Positions 7,345 through 14,516 of a DNA stretch of 64,000 nucleotides are shown piece after piece. Numbering within the stretch: position 1 is the stretch's first letter; every line of letters starts with the position of its first letter. Below the pieces are notes generated by a model, which worked only from the letters and a program-made list of their open reading frames with translations, searched no databases and was not told the DNA's origin. The translations under genes were made by a program, and so were the position numbers. The DNA is from CAZFLM01 sp964519955 (GTDB lineage Bacteria > Armatimonadota > Chthonomonadetes > Chthonomonadales > CAJBBX01), in assembly GCA_964519955.1 (NCBI GenBank), contig CAZFLM010000016.1:33284-97283 (forward strand). The letters are read 5' to 3'.

Positions 7345-8646
7345 ATGGCACTCGACGAGTCCCGCCTGCGCTTCGATACGCTCGCAGTCCACGCCGGCCA
7401 GGAGCCGGACCCGACCACCACGGCCCGCGCCGTGCCCATCTACCAGACCAGCTCCTACGTGTTCCGCGATGCCGAGCACGCGGCCAACCTGTTCGGCCTC
7501 AAGGAACTCGGCAACATCTACACCCGCCTGATGAATCCCACGACCGACGTGTTCGAGAAGCGTGTCGCGGCGCTCGAGGGTGGGGCCGCGGCACTGGCCA
7601 CGTCGTCCGGCCAGGCCGCCGAGACCCTGGCCATCCTGAACATCGCCAAGGCCGGCGACGAGATCGTCAGCTCGTCCTCGCTCTACGGCGGCACGTACAC
7701 ACTGCTGAAGTACACGCTCGCCAAGCTGGGCATCACCGTGCACTTCGTCGACCCGAGCGACCCAGACAACTTCCGCAAGGCCATCACGCCCAAGACGAAG
7801 CTCGTCTACGCGGAGACGCTCGGCAACCCGAAGCTCGATACGCTCGACATCGAGGCCGTCGCCGGGGTCGCCCACGCGGCCGGCCTGCCGCTCATCATCG
7901 ATAACACGATGCCCTCCCCGGCCCTGGTTAACCCGCTGAAGTGGGGCGCCGACATCGTCGTGCACTCTGCCACCAAGTTCATCGGCGGACACGGCACCAG
8001 CATCGGCGGCGTCATCGTCGACGGCGGCAAGTTCGACTGGGGCAACGGCAACTTCCCGGACTTCACCACGCCCGACCCGTCATACCACGGGCTCGTGTGC
8101 CTCGATCTGCCCGAGCCTCTGCGCACCATCGCCTACATCCTCAAGGCGCGCCTGCAGGGCCTGCGCGACCTGGGCTCCAGCGTCTCGCCGTTCAACTCCT
8201 TCCTGTTCCTCCAGGGCCTGGAGACGCTGCCGCTGCGCATGGAGCGCCACAGCACCAACGCCCTCGCCATCGCCGAGTACCTGCGCCAGCACCCGCGCGT
8301 CGCGTGGGTCAACTACCCCGGCCTCCCGGACCATCCCAGATACGCCATTGCCCGCAAGTACCACGAGAAGGGCCTCTACGGAGGCATGATGGGCTTCGGC
8401 GTGAAGGGCGGGCGCGAGGCGGGCAAGCGGTTCGTCGACAACATCAAGCTCATCTCGCTGCTGGCCAACATCGGCGACGCCAAGTCCCTGGCCATCCACC
8501 CGGCCTCCACAACGCACCAGCAGCTCAGCGACGAGGAGCAGCTCGCCAGCGGCGTCACGCCGGACTTCATCCGCCTCTCCATCGGCATCGAGGATGTCGA
8601 GGACCTGAAGGAGGACCTGGACCAGGCGCTCAACGCCACCGCGTAG
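7345..8646 (+). CDS. metY: O-acetylhomoserine aminocarboxypropyltransferase (sulfhydrylase)
   Basis: 433 residues. A PLP enzyme of the Cys/Met metabolism family that makes homocysteine from O-acetylhomoserine and sulfide. The PLP lysine is Lys211 in HSATKFIGGHGTSIGG. Other family marks are YQTSSYVFRD, NIYTRLMNPTTDVFEKR, SSGQAAE and the closing ASTTHQQL and LSIGIEDVEDL. The insert around residues 230-250 and the 433-residue length separate MetY from the roughly 390-residue cystathionine synthases. The start is preceded by GGGGGAGGA at good distance. A monocistronic unit with its own promoter and a hairpin after the stop. Confidence 0.94.
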   Translation: MALDESRLRFDTLAVHAGQEPDPTTTARAVPIYQTSSYVFRDAEHAANLFGLKELGNIYTRLMNPTTDVFEKRVAALEGGAAALATSSGQAAETLAILNIAKAGDEIVSSSSLYGGTYTLLKYTLAKLGITVHFVDPSDPDNFRKAITPKTKLVYAETLGNPKLDTLDIEAVAGVAHAAGLPLIIDNTMPSPALVNPLKWGADIVVHSATKFIGGHGTSIGGVIVDGGKFDWGNGNFPDFTTPDPSYHGLVCLDLPEPLRTIAYILKARLQGLRDLGSSVSPFNSFLFLQGLETLPLRMERHSTNALAIAEYLRQHPRVAWVNYPGLPDHPRYAIARKYHEKGLYGGMMGFGVKGGREAGKRFVDNIKLISLLANIGDAKSLAIHPASTTHQQLSDEEQLASGVTPDFIRLSIGIEDVEDLKEDLDQALNATA

Positions 8647-8672
8647 GTCCGTCAAAAGCCGTCACAGGGGAG

Positions 8673-8700
8673 GCGCCCACCGCGACCGACGCGGGGGCGC
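8673..8700 (+). terminator. possible terminator hairpin after metY
   Basis: GCGCC (8673-8677) and CCGCG (8680-8684) pair with CGCGG (8690-8694) and GGCGC (8696-8700), leaving a small internal bulge and a five-base loop. Only a weak T-rich stretch follows (TTCACCTGTTT), which also enters the rpsB promoter, so its efficiency is doubtful. Confidence 0.4.
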
Positions 8701-8709
8701 TTCACCTGT

Positions 8710-8739
8710 TTGCCTTGGTCGCCTCTCGTCAGGTATACT
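8710..8739 (+). promoter_or_regulatory. promoter of the rpsB operon
   Basis: TTGCCT (8710-8715) and TATACT (8734-8739) with an 18-base spacer. TATACT is one change from the TATAAT consensus and stands out in GC-rich DNA. The start of transcription would fall near 8746, leaving a leader of about 115 bases before rpsB. Confidence 0.6.
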
Positions 8740-8745
8740 GCTCGC

Positions 8746-8766
8746 GCTCCGCCGAAAGGCAGGAGC
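8746..8766 (+). promoter_or_regulatory. GNRA-capped hairpin at the 5-prime end of the rpsB transcript
   Basis: GCTCC-GCC-GAAA-GGC-A-GGAGC folds into an eight-base-pair stem with one bulged A and a GAAA tetraloop. Because it sits exactly where the transcript should begin, it may stabilise the message or form part of an S2-responsive leader. The rest of the leader (8767-8850) also holds short pairing stretches (ACACC with GGTGT), but I could not assign it to a known leader family. Confidence 0.5.
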
Positions 8767-8862
8767 ATCACACACCGGCGTGGAGGGGTGTCCGGGTCTC
8801 GAGTCGACCTCGGGGCGACATCCCACGGAACCGCCGGGAGGACCTAACCCGGAGGAAAGACA

Positions 8863-9762
8863 TTGGCTTCGCTATCCATGAAGGAACTCCTCGAGGCAGG
8901 AGTTCACTTCGGTCACCAGACCCGCCGCTGGAACCCCAAGATGAAGCGCTACATCTACGGGGCTCGCAACGGTATCTACATCATCGACCTGCACCAGACC
9001 CTCAAGCTCTTCGATGAGGCCCAGCGCTTCATCCAGGAGACCGTCTCCAACGGCGGAAGCGTCCTCTTCGTCGGCACCAAGAAGCAGGCGCAGGACGCCA
9101 TCACCGAGGCCGCCAAGCGCTGCCGCCAGTTCTACGTGAACCACCGCTGGCTCGGTGGAATGCTCACCAACTACCGCACCATCCAGCTCCGCATCAAGCG
9201 CCTCTCCGAGATCGACGAGATGGAGGCGAAGGGCACGCTGGAGAAGCTGACCAAGAAGGAAGCCAACGCGGTACTGGAAGAGCGCGCCAAGCTCGAGCGG
9301 TACCTGGGCGGCATCCGCACCATGGGCAAGCTGCCCGACGCGATCTTCATCGTAGACCTGCGCAAGGAGCACATCGCCCTCGCCGAGGCGCGCAAGCTCG
9401 AGATCCCGGTCATCGCCATCGTCGACACCAACTGCGACCCGGACCTCGTCGACTTCGTGGTGCCCGGCAACGACGACGCCATCCGCGCCATCAAGCTCAT
9501 CTCCAACAAGATCGCCGACGCCATCGTGGAAGTGAAGCAGGAAGAGTGGGACCGCGAGACCGAGGCCGCCGAGGCTCCCGAAGAGGTCGTCGAGGCAGAA
9601 GAGGCAGTGGCAGCGGCAGCGGCAGCGCCGGCTCCGCCCGCGGACGGTGACTCGGTCTTGCTGGGCGAGCAGGAAGACGAGTACGCGGCCATGGCGCGCC
9701 GCGCCGCCGAGCCCGCCGTCGAGGTCGAGGACGAGGACGAGGTCCCGGACGCCGAAGGCTAG
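8863..9762 (+). CDS. rpsB: 30S ribosomal protein S2
   Basis: 299 residues. S2 binds late to the 30S subunit and is needed for S1 binding. The start is a TTG preceded by GGAGG seven bases upstream (reading MASLSMKELLEAGVHFGHQ), giving the classic S2 N-terminus; the next ATG (8878) would trim only five residues. Further signatures: RRWNPKMKRYIYGARNGI, VLFVGTKKQAQDAI, YVNHRWLGGMLTNY and IPVIAIVDTNCDPD. Residues about 228-299 are an acidic, Ala/Pro/Glu-rich tail, making the protein longer than the usual 230-260 residues. First gene of the rpsB-tsf-pyrH-frr-uppS operon. Confidence 0.98.
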   Translation: MASLSMKELLEAGVHFGHQTRRWNPKMKRYIYGARNGIYIIDLHQTLKLFDEAQRFIQETVSNGGSVLFVGTKKQAQDAITEAAKRCRQFYVNHRWLGGMLTNYRTIQLRIKRLSEIDEMEAKGTLEKLTKKEANAVLEERAKLERYLGGIRTMGKLPDAIFIVDLRKEHIALAEARKLEIPVIAIVDTNCDPDLVDFVVPGNDDAIRAIKLISNKIADAIVEVKQEEWDRETEAAEAPEEVVEAEEAVAAAAAAPAPPADGDSVLLGEQEDEYAAMARRAAEPAVEVEDEDEVPDAEG

Positions 9763-9837
9763 TCTCAACTTGCAGCAGCCCGGCGGAGCGGGGTTCGTCT
9801 CGCGCACTGCCCAAGGCGTGACATAACCGACGTATTG

Positions 9838-9875
9838 GTGCGGGCCGGCACTCCCACGCGGATTGCCGCCCGCAC
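9838..9875 (+). promoter_or_regulatory. hairpin between rpsB and tsf
   Basis: GTGCGGGC (9838-9845) pairs perfectly with GCCCGCAC (9868-9875), and three further pairs (GCA/TGC) are possible inside the loop. GTTTC follows, five bases before the tsf ribosome binding site AAGGAG (9881-9886). It could act as a partial terminator that sets the rpsB:tsf ratio, or mask the tsf binding site. The role is inferred from position only. Confidence 0.45.
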
Positions 9876-9892
9876 GTTTCAAGGAGCAACCC

Positions 9893-10735
9893 ATGGAGAT
9901 CACGGCCCAAATGGTGAGCCGCCTGCGCGAGCAGACCGGCGCGGGCATGATGGAGTGCAAGAAGGCCCTCGTCGAGTGCGAGGGCGATGTCGACAAGGCC
10001 CGCGACTTCCTGCGCGCCAAGGGCAAGGCGGGAGCCGAGAAGCGCGCCGGCCGCGCGGCTGCCGACGGCACCGTCGCCGCGTGCGCCACGCCCGAGGGCA
10101 CCGCGCTCGTCGAGCTGAACTCGGAGACCGACTTCGTCGCCCGCAATGAGGACTTCCGCGCCTGCGCAGCCCTCCTGGCCAAGACCGCGGCCAAGACGAA
10201 GCAGGCCGACGTCGCCGCCATCCTGGCTCAGACCACTGCCGACGGCGCGCCCGTTCAGCAGAAGCTGGACGACGTCATCGCCAAGCTGCGCGAGAACATC
10301 ATGTTCCGCCGCGCCGCCTTCTACGCTGCCGGCCCCGAGACGGTCGTCGCGCTCTACGTCCACACGGTGACGAACAAGACGGCCGTGCTCGTAGAACTGA
10401 AGGGCGATCCGTCGAGCGAGGCGCAGATCGAGGCTGCCAAGGGCGTCGCGATGCACATCGCCGCCTCCAAGCCCGAGTACGTCTGCCGCGAGGAAGTCCC
10501 GGCGGAGGTCGTCGACCGCGAGAAGCAGGTCCTGGCGGACCTCACCCGCAACGAGGGCAAGCCCGAGGCCGCGATCCCCAAGATCGTCGAGGGCCGCATC
10601 GGCAAGTACTTCGAGCGCGTCTGCCTCGTGGACCAGCCGTTCGTCCGCGACCCCAGCAAGACGGTCGGGCAGCTTCTGAAGGAAGTCGGCGCCGAAGCCA
10701 AGCGCTTCACGCTCTACGTCGTAGGCCAGGAGTAG
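9893..10735 (+). CDS. tsf: elongation factor Ts
   Basis: 280 residues from ATG 9893, preceded by AAGGAG. EF-Ts exchanges GDP for GTP on EF-Tu. The N-terminal UBA-like domain reads VSRLREQTGAGMMECKKAL; the core contains the EF-Tu-contacting TDFVARNEDF. The C-terminal dimerisation part ends QPFVRDPSKTVGQLLKE. Length and order are normal for the family. An ATG ten codons upstream (9863) is in frame but lacks a binding site and would extend into the rpsB-tsf hairpin, so it is not used. Confidence 0.97.
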   Translation: MEITAQMVSRLREQTGAGMMECKKALVECEGDVDKARDFLRAKGKAGAEKRAGRAAADGTVAACATPEGTALVELNSETDFVARNEDFRACAALLAKTAAKTKQADVAAILAQTTADGAPVQQKLDDVIAKLRENIMFRRAAFYAAGPETVVALYVHTVTNKTAVLVELKGDPSSEAQIEAAKGVAMHIAASKPEYVCREEVPAEVVDREKQVLADLTRNEGKPEAAIPKIVEGRIGKYFERVCLVDQPFVRDPSKTVGQLLKEVGAEAKRFTLYVVGQE

Positions 10736-10741
10736 TCACCC

Positions 10742-11461
10742 GTGAAGTGGCGCCGCGTCGTTCTCAAGCTGTCGGGCGAGGCGATCGCCGGCCCGCGCGA
10801 CTTCGGCTTCGATCCGGATACCCTCCGCACGATCGCCGCCGAAGTCGCCGGCGCGGCTAGCGCCGGCGCCGAGATGGCCGTCGTCGTGGGCGGGGGTAAC
10901 ATCCTGCGCGGCGCCATCGCCTCCAAGGCCGGCATGGACCGAGCCACCGCCGACAACGTCGGCATGCTGGCGACGGTCCAGAACGCCCTGGCGCTCCAGG
11001 ATGCTCTGGAGAAGCTCGGCGCAAGCACCCGCGTCCAGACCGCGATCGCGATGGCGCAGGTAGCCGAGCCCTTCATCCGCAGGCGGGCCATCCGCCACCT
11101 GGAGAGGGGCCGCATCGTTATCCTTGCCGCCGGCACGGGCAACCCGTACTTCTCCACCGACACCGCCGCCGCGCTCCGCGCCCTGGAGATCAAGGCCGAC
11201 GCCGTCCTCAAGGCGACCAACGTCGACGGCATCTACGACAAGGACCCACGCCGATTCCCCGACGCGCGCCGGTTCGATGCCCTCGACTACAAGTACTGCA
11301 TCGAGAACCGGCTCGGCGTGATGGACACGACTGCATTCACACTCTGCGAGGAGAACGACCTGCCGATCGTTGTCTTCCAACTCGCGGGCGACGGCGGCAT
11401 CCGCCGCGTCCTCGAAGGTGAACCGATCGGCACCGTCGTCGGGAGGAATCCATGCCGGTAG
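10742..11461 (+). CDS. pyrH: UMP kinase
   Basis: 239 residues. It phosphorylates UMP to UDP in pyrimidine synthesis; the bacterial form belongs to the amino-acid-kinase family. Visible signatures: RRVVLKLSGEAI at the N-terminus, VVVGGGNILRG, a run ending ATADNVGMLATVQNALAL, GTGNPYFSTDTAAALRA and KATNVDGIYDKDPR. The start is a GTG six bases after the tsf stop; AGGAG lies within the end of tsf. The gene overlaps frr by ten bases, so the two are probably translated together. Confidence 0.97.
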   Translation: MKWRRVVLKLSGEAIAGPRDFGFDPDTLRTIAAEVAGAASAGAEMAVVVGGGNILRGAIASKAGMDRATADNVGMLATVQNALALQDALEKLGASTRVQTAIAMAQVAEPFIRRRAIRHLERGRIVILAAGTGNPYFSTDTAAALRALEIKADAVLKATNVDGIYDKDPRRFPDARRFDALDYKYCIENRLGVMDTTAFTLCEENDLPIVVFQLAGDGGIRRVLEGEPIGTVVGRNPCR

Positions 11462-12012
11462 CGGATCTGCTGCGCGAAGCCGAAGACAAGATGAAGAAGA
11501 GCGTCGAGGCCACGCGCCATGAGTTCAGCTTGATTCGGACGGGACGCGCCAACCCGGCCATGCTCGAGCATGTCGTCGTCAACTACTACAACACCGACAT
11601 GCCCCTGCAGCAGGTCGCGTCTATCTCCGTGCCCGAGCCCCGCCAGCTCCTCATCATGCCGTTCGACAAGGGCGCCCTGGCTGCCATCGAGAAGGGCATC
11701 CTCAAGTCCGATGTCAACCTCACGCCCAACAACGACGGCACCGCCATCCGGCTGAACATCCCGCCGCTGACCGAGGAGCGCCGCAAGGAGTTCATCAAGC
11801 AGCTCCACAAGAAGGCCGAACTCGGCCACGCCGCAGTCCGCAACGTCCGCCACGACTGCAACAACCACCTCAAGGCGCTCACCAAGGCCAAGGACTGCAG
11901 CGAGGACGACGAGAAGCGCGCGAACGAGAAGGTCCAGAAGTTCACCGATCAGTACATCGCCGAGATCGACAAGGCCTGCAAGCAGAAGGAACAGGAACTG
12001 CTCGAGGTCTAG
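11452..12012 (+). CDS. frr: ribosome recycling factor
   Basis: 186 residues, the standard length. With EF-G it splits the post-termination ribosome. The long coiled-coil domain I reads SVEATRHEFSLIRTGRANPAML and, near the C-terminus, KEFIKQLHKKAELGHAAVRN; domain II contains MPLQQVASISVPEPRQLLI. It starts inside the 3-prime end of pyrH (ten-base overlap) with GGGAGG shortly upstream. 74 bases containing a strong hairpin separate it from uppS. Confidence 0.97.
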   Translation: MPVADLLREAEDKMKKSVEATRHEFSLIRTGRANPAMLEHVVVNYYNTDMPLQQVASISVPEPRQLLIMPFDKGALAAIEKGILKSDVNLTPNNDGTAIRLNIPPLTEERRKEFIKQLHKKAELGHAAVRNVRHDCNNHLKALTKAKDCSEDDEKRANEKVQKFTDQYIAEIDKACKQKEQELLEV

Positions 12013-12035
12013 CCTTCCATAGACACCAACCGGAA

Positions 12036-12072
12036 CAGCAGGGCCGAGGACAGCAGGTCTTCGGCCCTGCTG
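12036..12072 (+). promoter_or_regulatory. 12-bp perfect hairpin between frr and uppS
   Basis: CAGCAGGGCCGA (12036-12047) pairs perfectly with TCGGCCCTGCTG (12061-12072) around a 13-base loop. No T-run follows; the uppS ATG is 14 bases downstream. It could be an RNA-processing or attenuation element, or could restrict access to the uppS ribosome binding site, which is weak (GACAAGAAG). Confidence 0.6.
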
Positions 12073-12086
12073 CCGACAAGAAGCCC

Positions 12087-12827
12087 ATGTCCACCGAAAC
12101 CACACCGAACACCGCTCCGGCCCTGCCCCCGCCCACTCACGTCGCCATCATCATGGATGGCAACGGCCGCTGGGCCCGCGCACAGGGCAAGGAGCGTCTC
12201 GAAGGCCACTGGCAAGGCTACCGCACGCTCAAGCGCGTCGTGTACGCAGCGGACGAACTCGGAATCCGCTACCTCACCGTCTACGGCTTCTCGTCGGAGA
12301 ACTGGCGAAGGCCGGGCGAGGAGGTGGGCGGGCTGATGAAGCTCATGCTGGCCGCCATGCGCGCCGAGATCGAGGAACTGATCGAGAACGGGATCCGCGT
12401 GCGCGTGTCGGGCCGGATGGCCGAGCTGCCCGCCGACCTGCGCGAAGAGTTCGAAGCCGCGATGGCGCGCACCGAGACCAATACGCGCCTGACCTTCAAC
12501 CTGGCCATCAACTACGGCGGACGCGCCGAGATCGTCGACGCGGTGAGAGCCATCGGCGCGCGCATCCAGGCCGGCGAACTCGCCCCGGACGACGTCGCAG
12601 AGGACACGATCTCGGCAGGCTTGTACCACCCGGACATCCCGGACCCCGACCTGCTCATCCGCACGGCCGGCGAGCGGCGTCTCTCCAACTTCCTGCTGTG
12701 GGAGACGGCCTACAGCGAGATCTGGGTGACCCAGACGCTCTGGCCGGACTTCGGCCGCGAGGACCTCGAAGCGGCCATCGCCGACTACCACAAGCGAGTG
12801 CGGCGCTTCGGCGCGGTCGTCGAGTAG
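12087..12827 (+). CDS. uppS: isoprenyl (undecaprenyl) diphosphate synthase
   Basis: 246 residues. A cis-prenyltransferase that extends farnesyl diphosphate with isopentenyl units to make the C55 lipid carrier for cell wall and O-antigen. The catalytic Asp24 lies in VAIIMDGNGRWARAQG; other signatures are YLTVYGFSSENWRRP, the tetrad NLAINYGGRAEIVDA, PDLLIRTAGERRLSNFLLW and ETAYSEIWVTQTLWPDF. Last gene of the rpsB operon; cdsA, often next in other genomes, is absent and a convergent gene follows. Its product is also needed by the polysaccharide locus at 46-64 kb. Confidence 0.97.
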   Translation: MSTETTPNTAPALPPPTHVAIIMDGNGRWARAQGKERLEGHWQGYRTLKRVVYAADELGIRYLTVYGFSSENWRRPGEEVGGLMKLMLAAMRAEIEELIENGIRVRVSGRMAELPADLREEFEAAMARTETNTRLTFNLAINYGGRAEIVDAVRAIGARIQAGELAPDDVAEDTISAGLYHPDIPDPDLLIRTAGERRLSNFLLWETAYSEIWVTQTLWPDFGREDLEAAIADYHKRVRRFGAVVE

Positions 12828-12846
12828 GCGGCCACCCATGCAGCAG

Positions 12847-12880
12847 CGAGGGCCCGGCTTCCGCGCGGGCCCTCGTTCGT
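12847..12880 (+). terminator. terminator of the rpsB-uppS operon
   Basis: CGAGGGCCCG (12847-12856) pairs with CGGGCCCTCG (12866-12875) around a nine-base loop, followed by TTCGT. It lies between the convergent uppS and the Gly-rich gene and may serve both strands. Confidence 0.75.
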
Positions 12881-12884
12881 GTCT

Positions 12885-13541
12885 CTACTTCCCTGCCTTG
12901 AGCAGCTCGTCCAGGTACTGCGCGGACTGCCCTTCCTTGAACATCGTGTCCGGGCTCGTCGGCGCCCCTCCGCCGCCACCGGGCGCTCCCGCGCCGCCCG
13001 GCCCAGATCCTGGGCCCACGCCGGGCGCGCTCGCACCACCAGGACCAGCCCCTGCTCCGCCTCCGGGTCCGCCTGCACCGCCGCGTCCGCCCCGGCGCCT
13101 TGTCAGCCGCTCCAGGACCTTCTTCTGGTCGTCGGTAAGCACCAACTGCAGCGCCTCCACCTTGGCCTTGCAGTCGGCGTCGGACATCTTCGCCGCTTCG
13201 CGCACCTGCTTCAGCAGCGGCAGCACCTTGCCGGACTGATCGGGCGTCAGCCCCTTGCCCTGTGCCGCCTGAAGCGTCGCGAGCCCACGCACCATCCCGG
13301 CCAGGGCGATCTGGCTTTGACCGATCTCGCTGCCGCCTCCGCCGCCCATGCCCGGCGCGCCGCCTCCGCCGGCCGGAGACGGCCCACCGGCCCTCTCAGA
13401 CCGGCCCGCGGGGGCGCCACTCGCCGGCGCCTGCTCGACCTCGCCCCAGTAGCGCCCGTAGAAGCCTGCCACCCCGCCGATCACCAGACACACCACGCCC
13501 ACCGCAACCGCAGCCGGCAACTCGCCTCGCTTCCCAGCCAT
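12885..13541 (-). CDS. membrane-anchored Gly/Pro-rich hypothetical protein
   Basis: 218 residues. One transmembrane helix at residues 10-28 (AAVAVGVVCLVIGGVAGFY) follows a short basic start. A Gly-rich linker (about 40-70), a helical domain (about 72-145, LTPDQSGKVLPLLKQVREAAKMSD and LTDDQKKVLERL) and a second long Gly/Pro/Ala-rich stretch come next. The helical part, with LTDDQKKVLERL, resembles Spy/CpxP-like LTxxQ proteins, but the match is only by eye. Role unknown. Convergent with uppS, from which it is separated by the terminator. Confidence 0.65.
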   Translation of the reverse strand: MAGKRGELPAAVAVGVVCLVIGGVAGFYGRYWGEVEQAPASGAPAGRSERAGGPSPAGGGGAPGMGGGGGSEIGQSQIALAGMVRGLATLQAAQGKGLTPDQSGKVLPLLKQVREAAKMSDADCKAKVEALQLVLTDDQKKVLERLTRRRGGRGGAGGPGGGAGAGPGGASAPGVGPGSGPGGAGAPGGGGGAPTSPDTMFKEGQSAQYLDELLKAGK

Positions 13542-13579
13542 CGAGCCATCCCCCTTCCAAGGGCGCGCTACGGCTCACC

Positions 13580-14332
13580 CTACCGCATGGCGGCCGCGAC
13601 GCCGCCAACGTCGGGCACTCCGAGCACTCGCAGAACTCCGTAAGCCATCATCCGGTACCCGCTCGCGTTCATGTGCACCCCGTCGGTCGTCAGTAGGTTC
13701 GGCGCGGCGCCGGCATGCTTCCGGTACGCAGCAACCACCTCGCGGAACGGGGTGTTCAGGTCGACGAACAGACACCGCTTCTCCTTAGCGATCTCGCGCA
13801 TCGCCTTTGCGTACTCCGTCAGCCTCGAGTTCTCCGCGCAGCCCAGGTCCTCGTAGATGAGTGTCGGCGAGACCAGCACGACACGGATCCGCGCAGCCTG
13901 AGCCGCGTCCACCATCTCGGTCACCTTCTCGCGGTACTTCGCCAGCGGCACGCCCGCCGGCAGATCTCCATTCGCGTAGCGCTTGTTCTCCTGCCAGTTG
14001 AAGAACCCGTGCCACACGTCGTTGACGCCGACGTTGATGGTCACCAGGTCCGGCTTCTTGTCCAGCACGTCGCGCTGGAACCGGGCGGCCATGTCGGTCG
14101 ACTTGTGCCCTGAGATCCCCGCGTTGATCACTTCGATCGCCTGCGACGGGTACCGAGCCGCCAACGTCTCCTGCAGCAGCGACACGTAGCCCCCCGGCCC
14201 GCTGCCGCCAGCAGTGATGCTGTCGCCCATCACCACGATACGATGCACGCCCTGAAGCGGCTTGGGCACATCGGGCTTGGCGCAGCCGAAGCCCGGTACG
14301 AACAGCAAAGCGGTCGCCATCAACCAGCGCAA
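13580..14332 (-). CDS. GDSL/SGNH-type esterase lipoprotein
   Basis: 250 residues from a TTG at 14332, chosen because GGAGG lies six bases upstream and the product begins with a lipoprotein signal (MRWLMATALLFVPGFGC, lipid Cys at 17). The SGNH motifs are all present: block I with the nucleophile in VMGDSITAGGSG (Ser38), a Gly in INAGISGHKS, block III Asn in INVGVNDVWHG and the Asp/His pair in TDGVHMNASG. Members hydrolyse esters or acetyl groups on sugars outside the cytoplasm. The substrate is unknown. An ATG to 14431 would give a non-signal N-terminus and is not favoured. Confidence 0.85.
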   Translation of the reverse strand: MRWLMATALLFVPGFGCAKPDVPKPLQGVHRIVVMGDSITAGGSGPGGYVSLLQETLAARYPSQAIEVINAGISGHKSTDMAARFQRDVLDKKPDLVTINVGVNDVWHGFFNWQENKRYANGDLPAGVPLAKYREKVTEMVDAAQAARIRVVLVSPTLIYEDLGCAENSRLTEYAKAMREIAKEKRCLFVDLNTPFREVVAAYRKHAGAAPNLLTTDGVHMNASGYRMMAYGVLRVLGVPDVGGVAAAMR

Positions 14333-14516
14333 GACGCACCTCCGGGGCGGAGCGTTGCTCCCGATCCGCCGCACTCGCTCATTCGCCGTCGGGGACCGCG
14401 AGCCCTGCACGCCGCGCGGTACGAGTGGCACGCTCCTTGCAGGTACCCTGAGTCAAGGCGCCTGCGAGAGACGCCGAACGCCGGGTGCCGGTTACCCAAG
14501 TACGAAGAGGTGCAGC

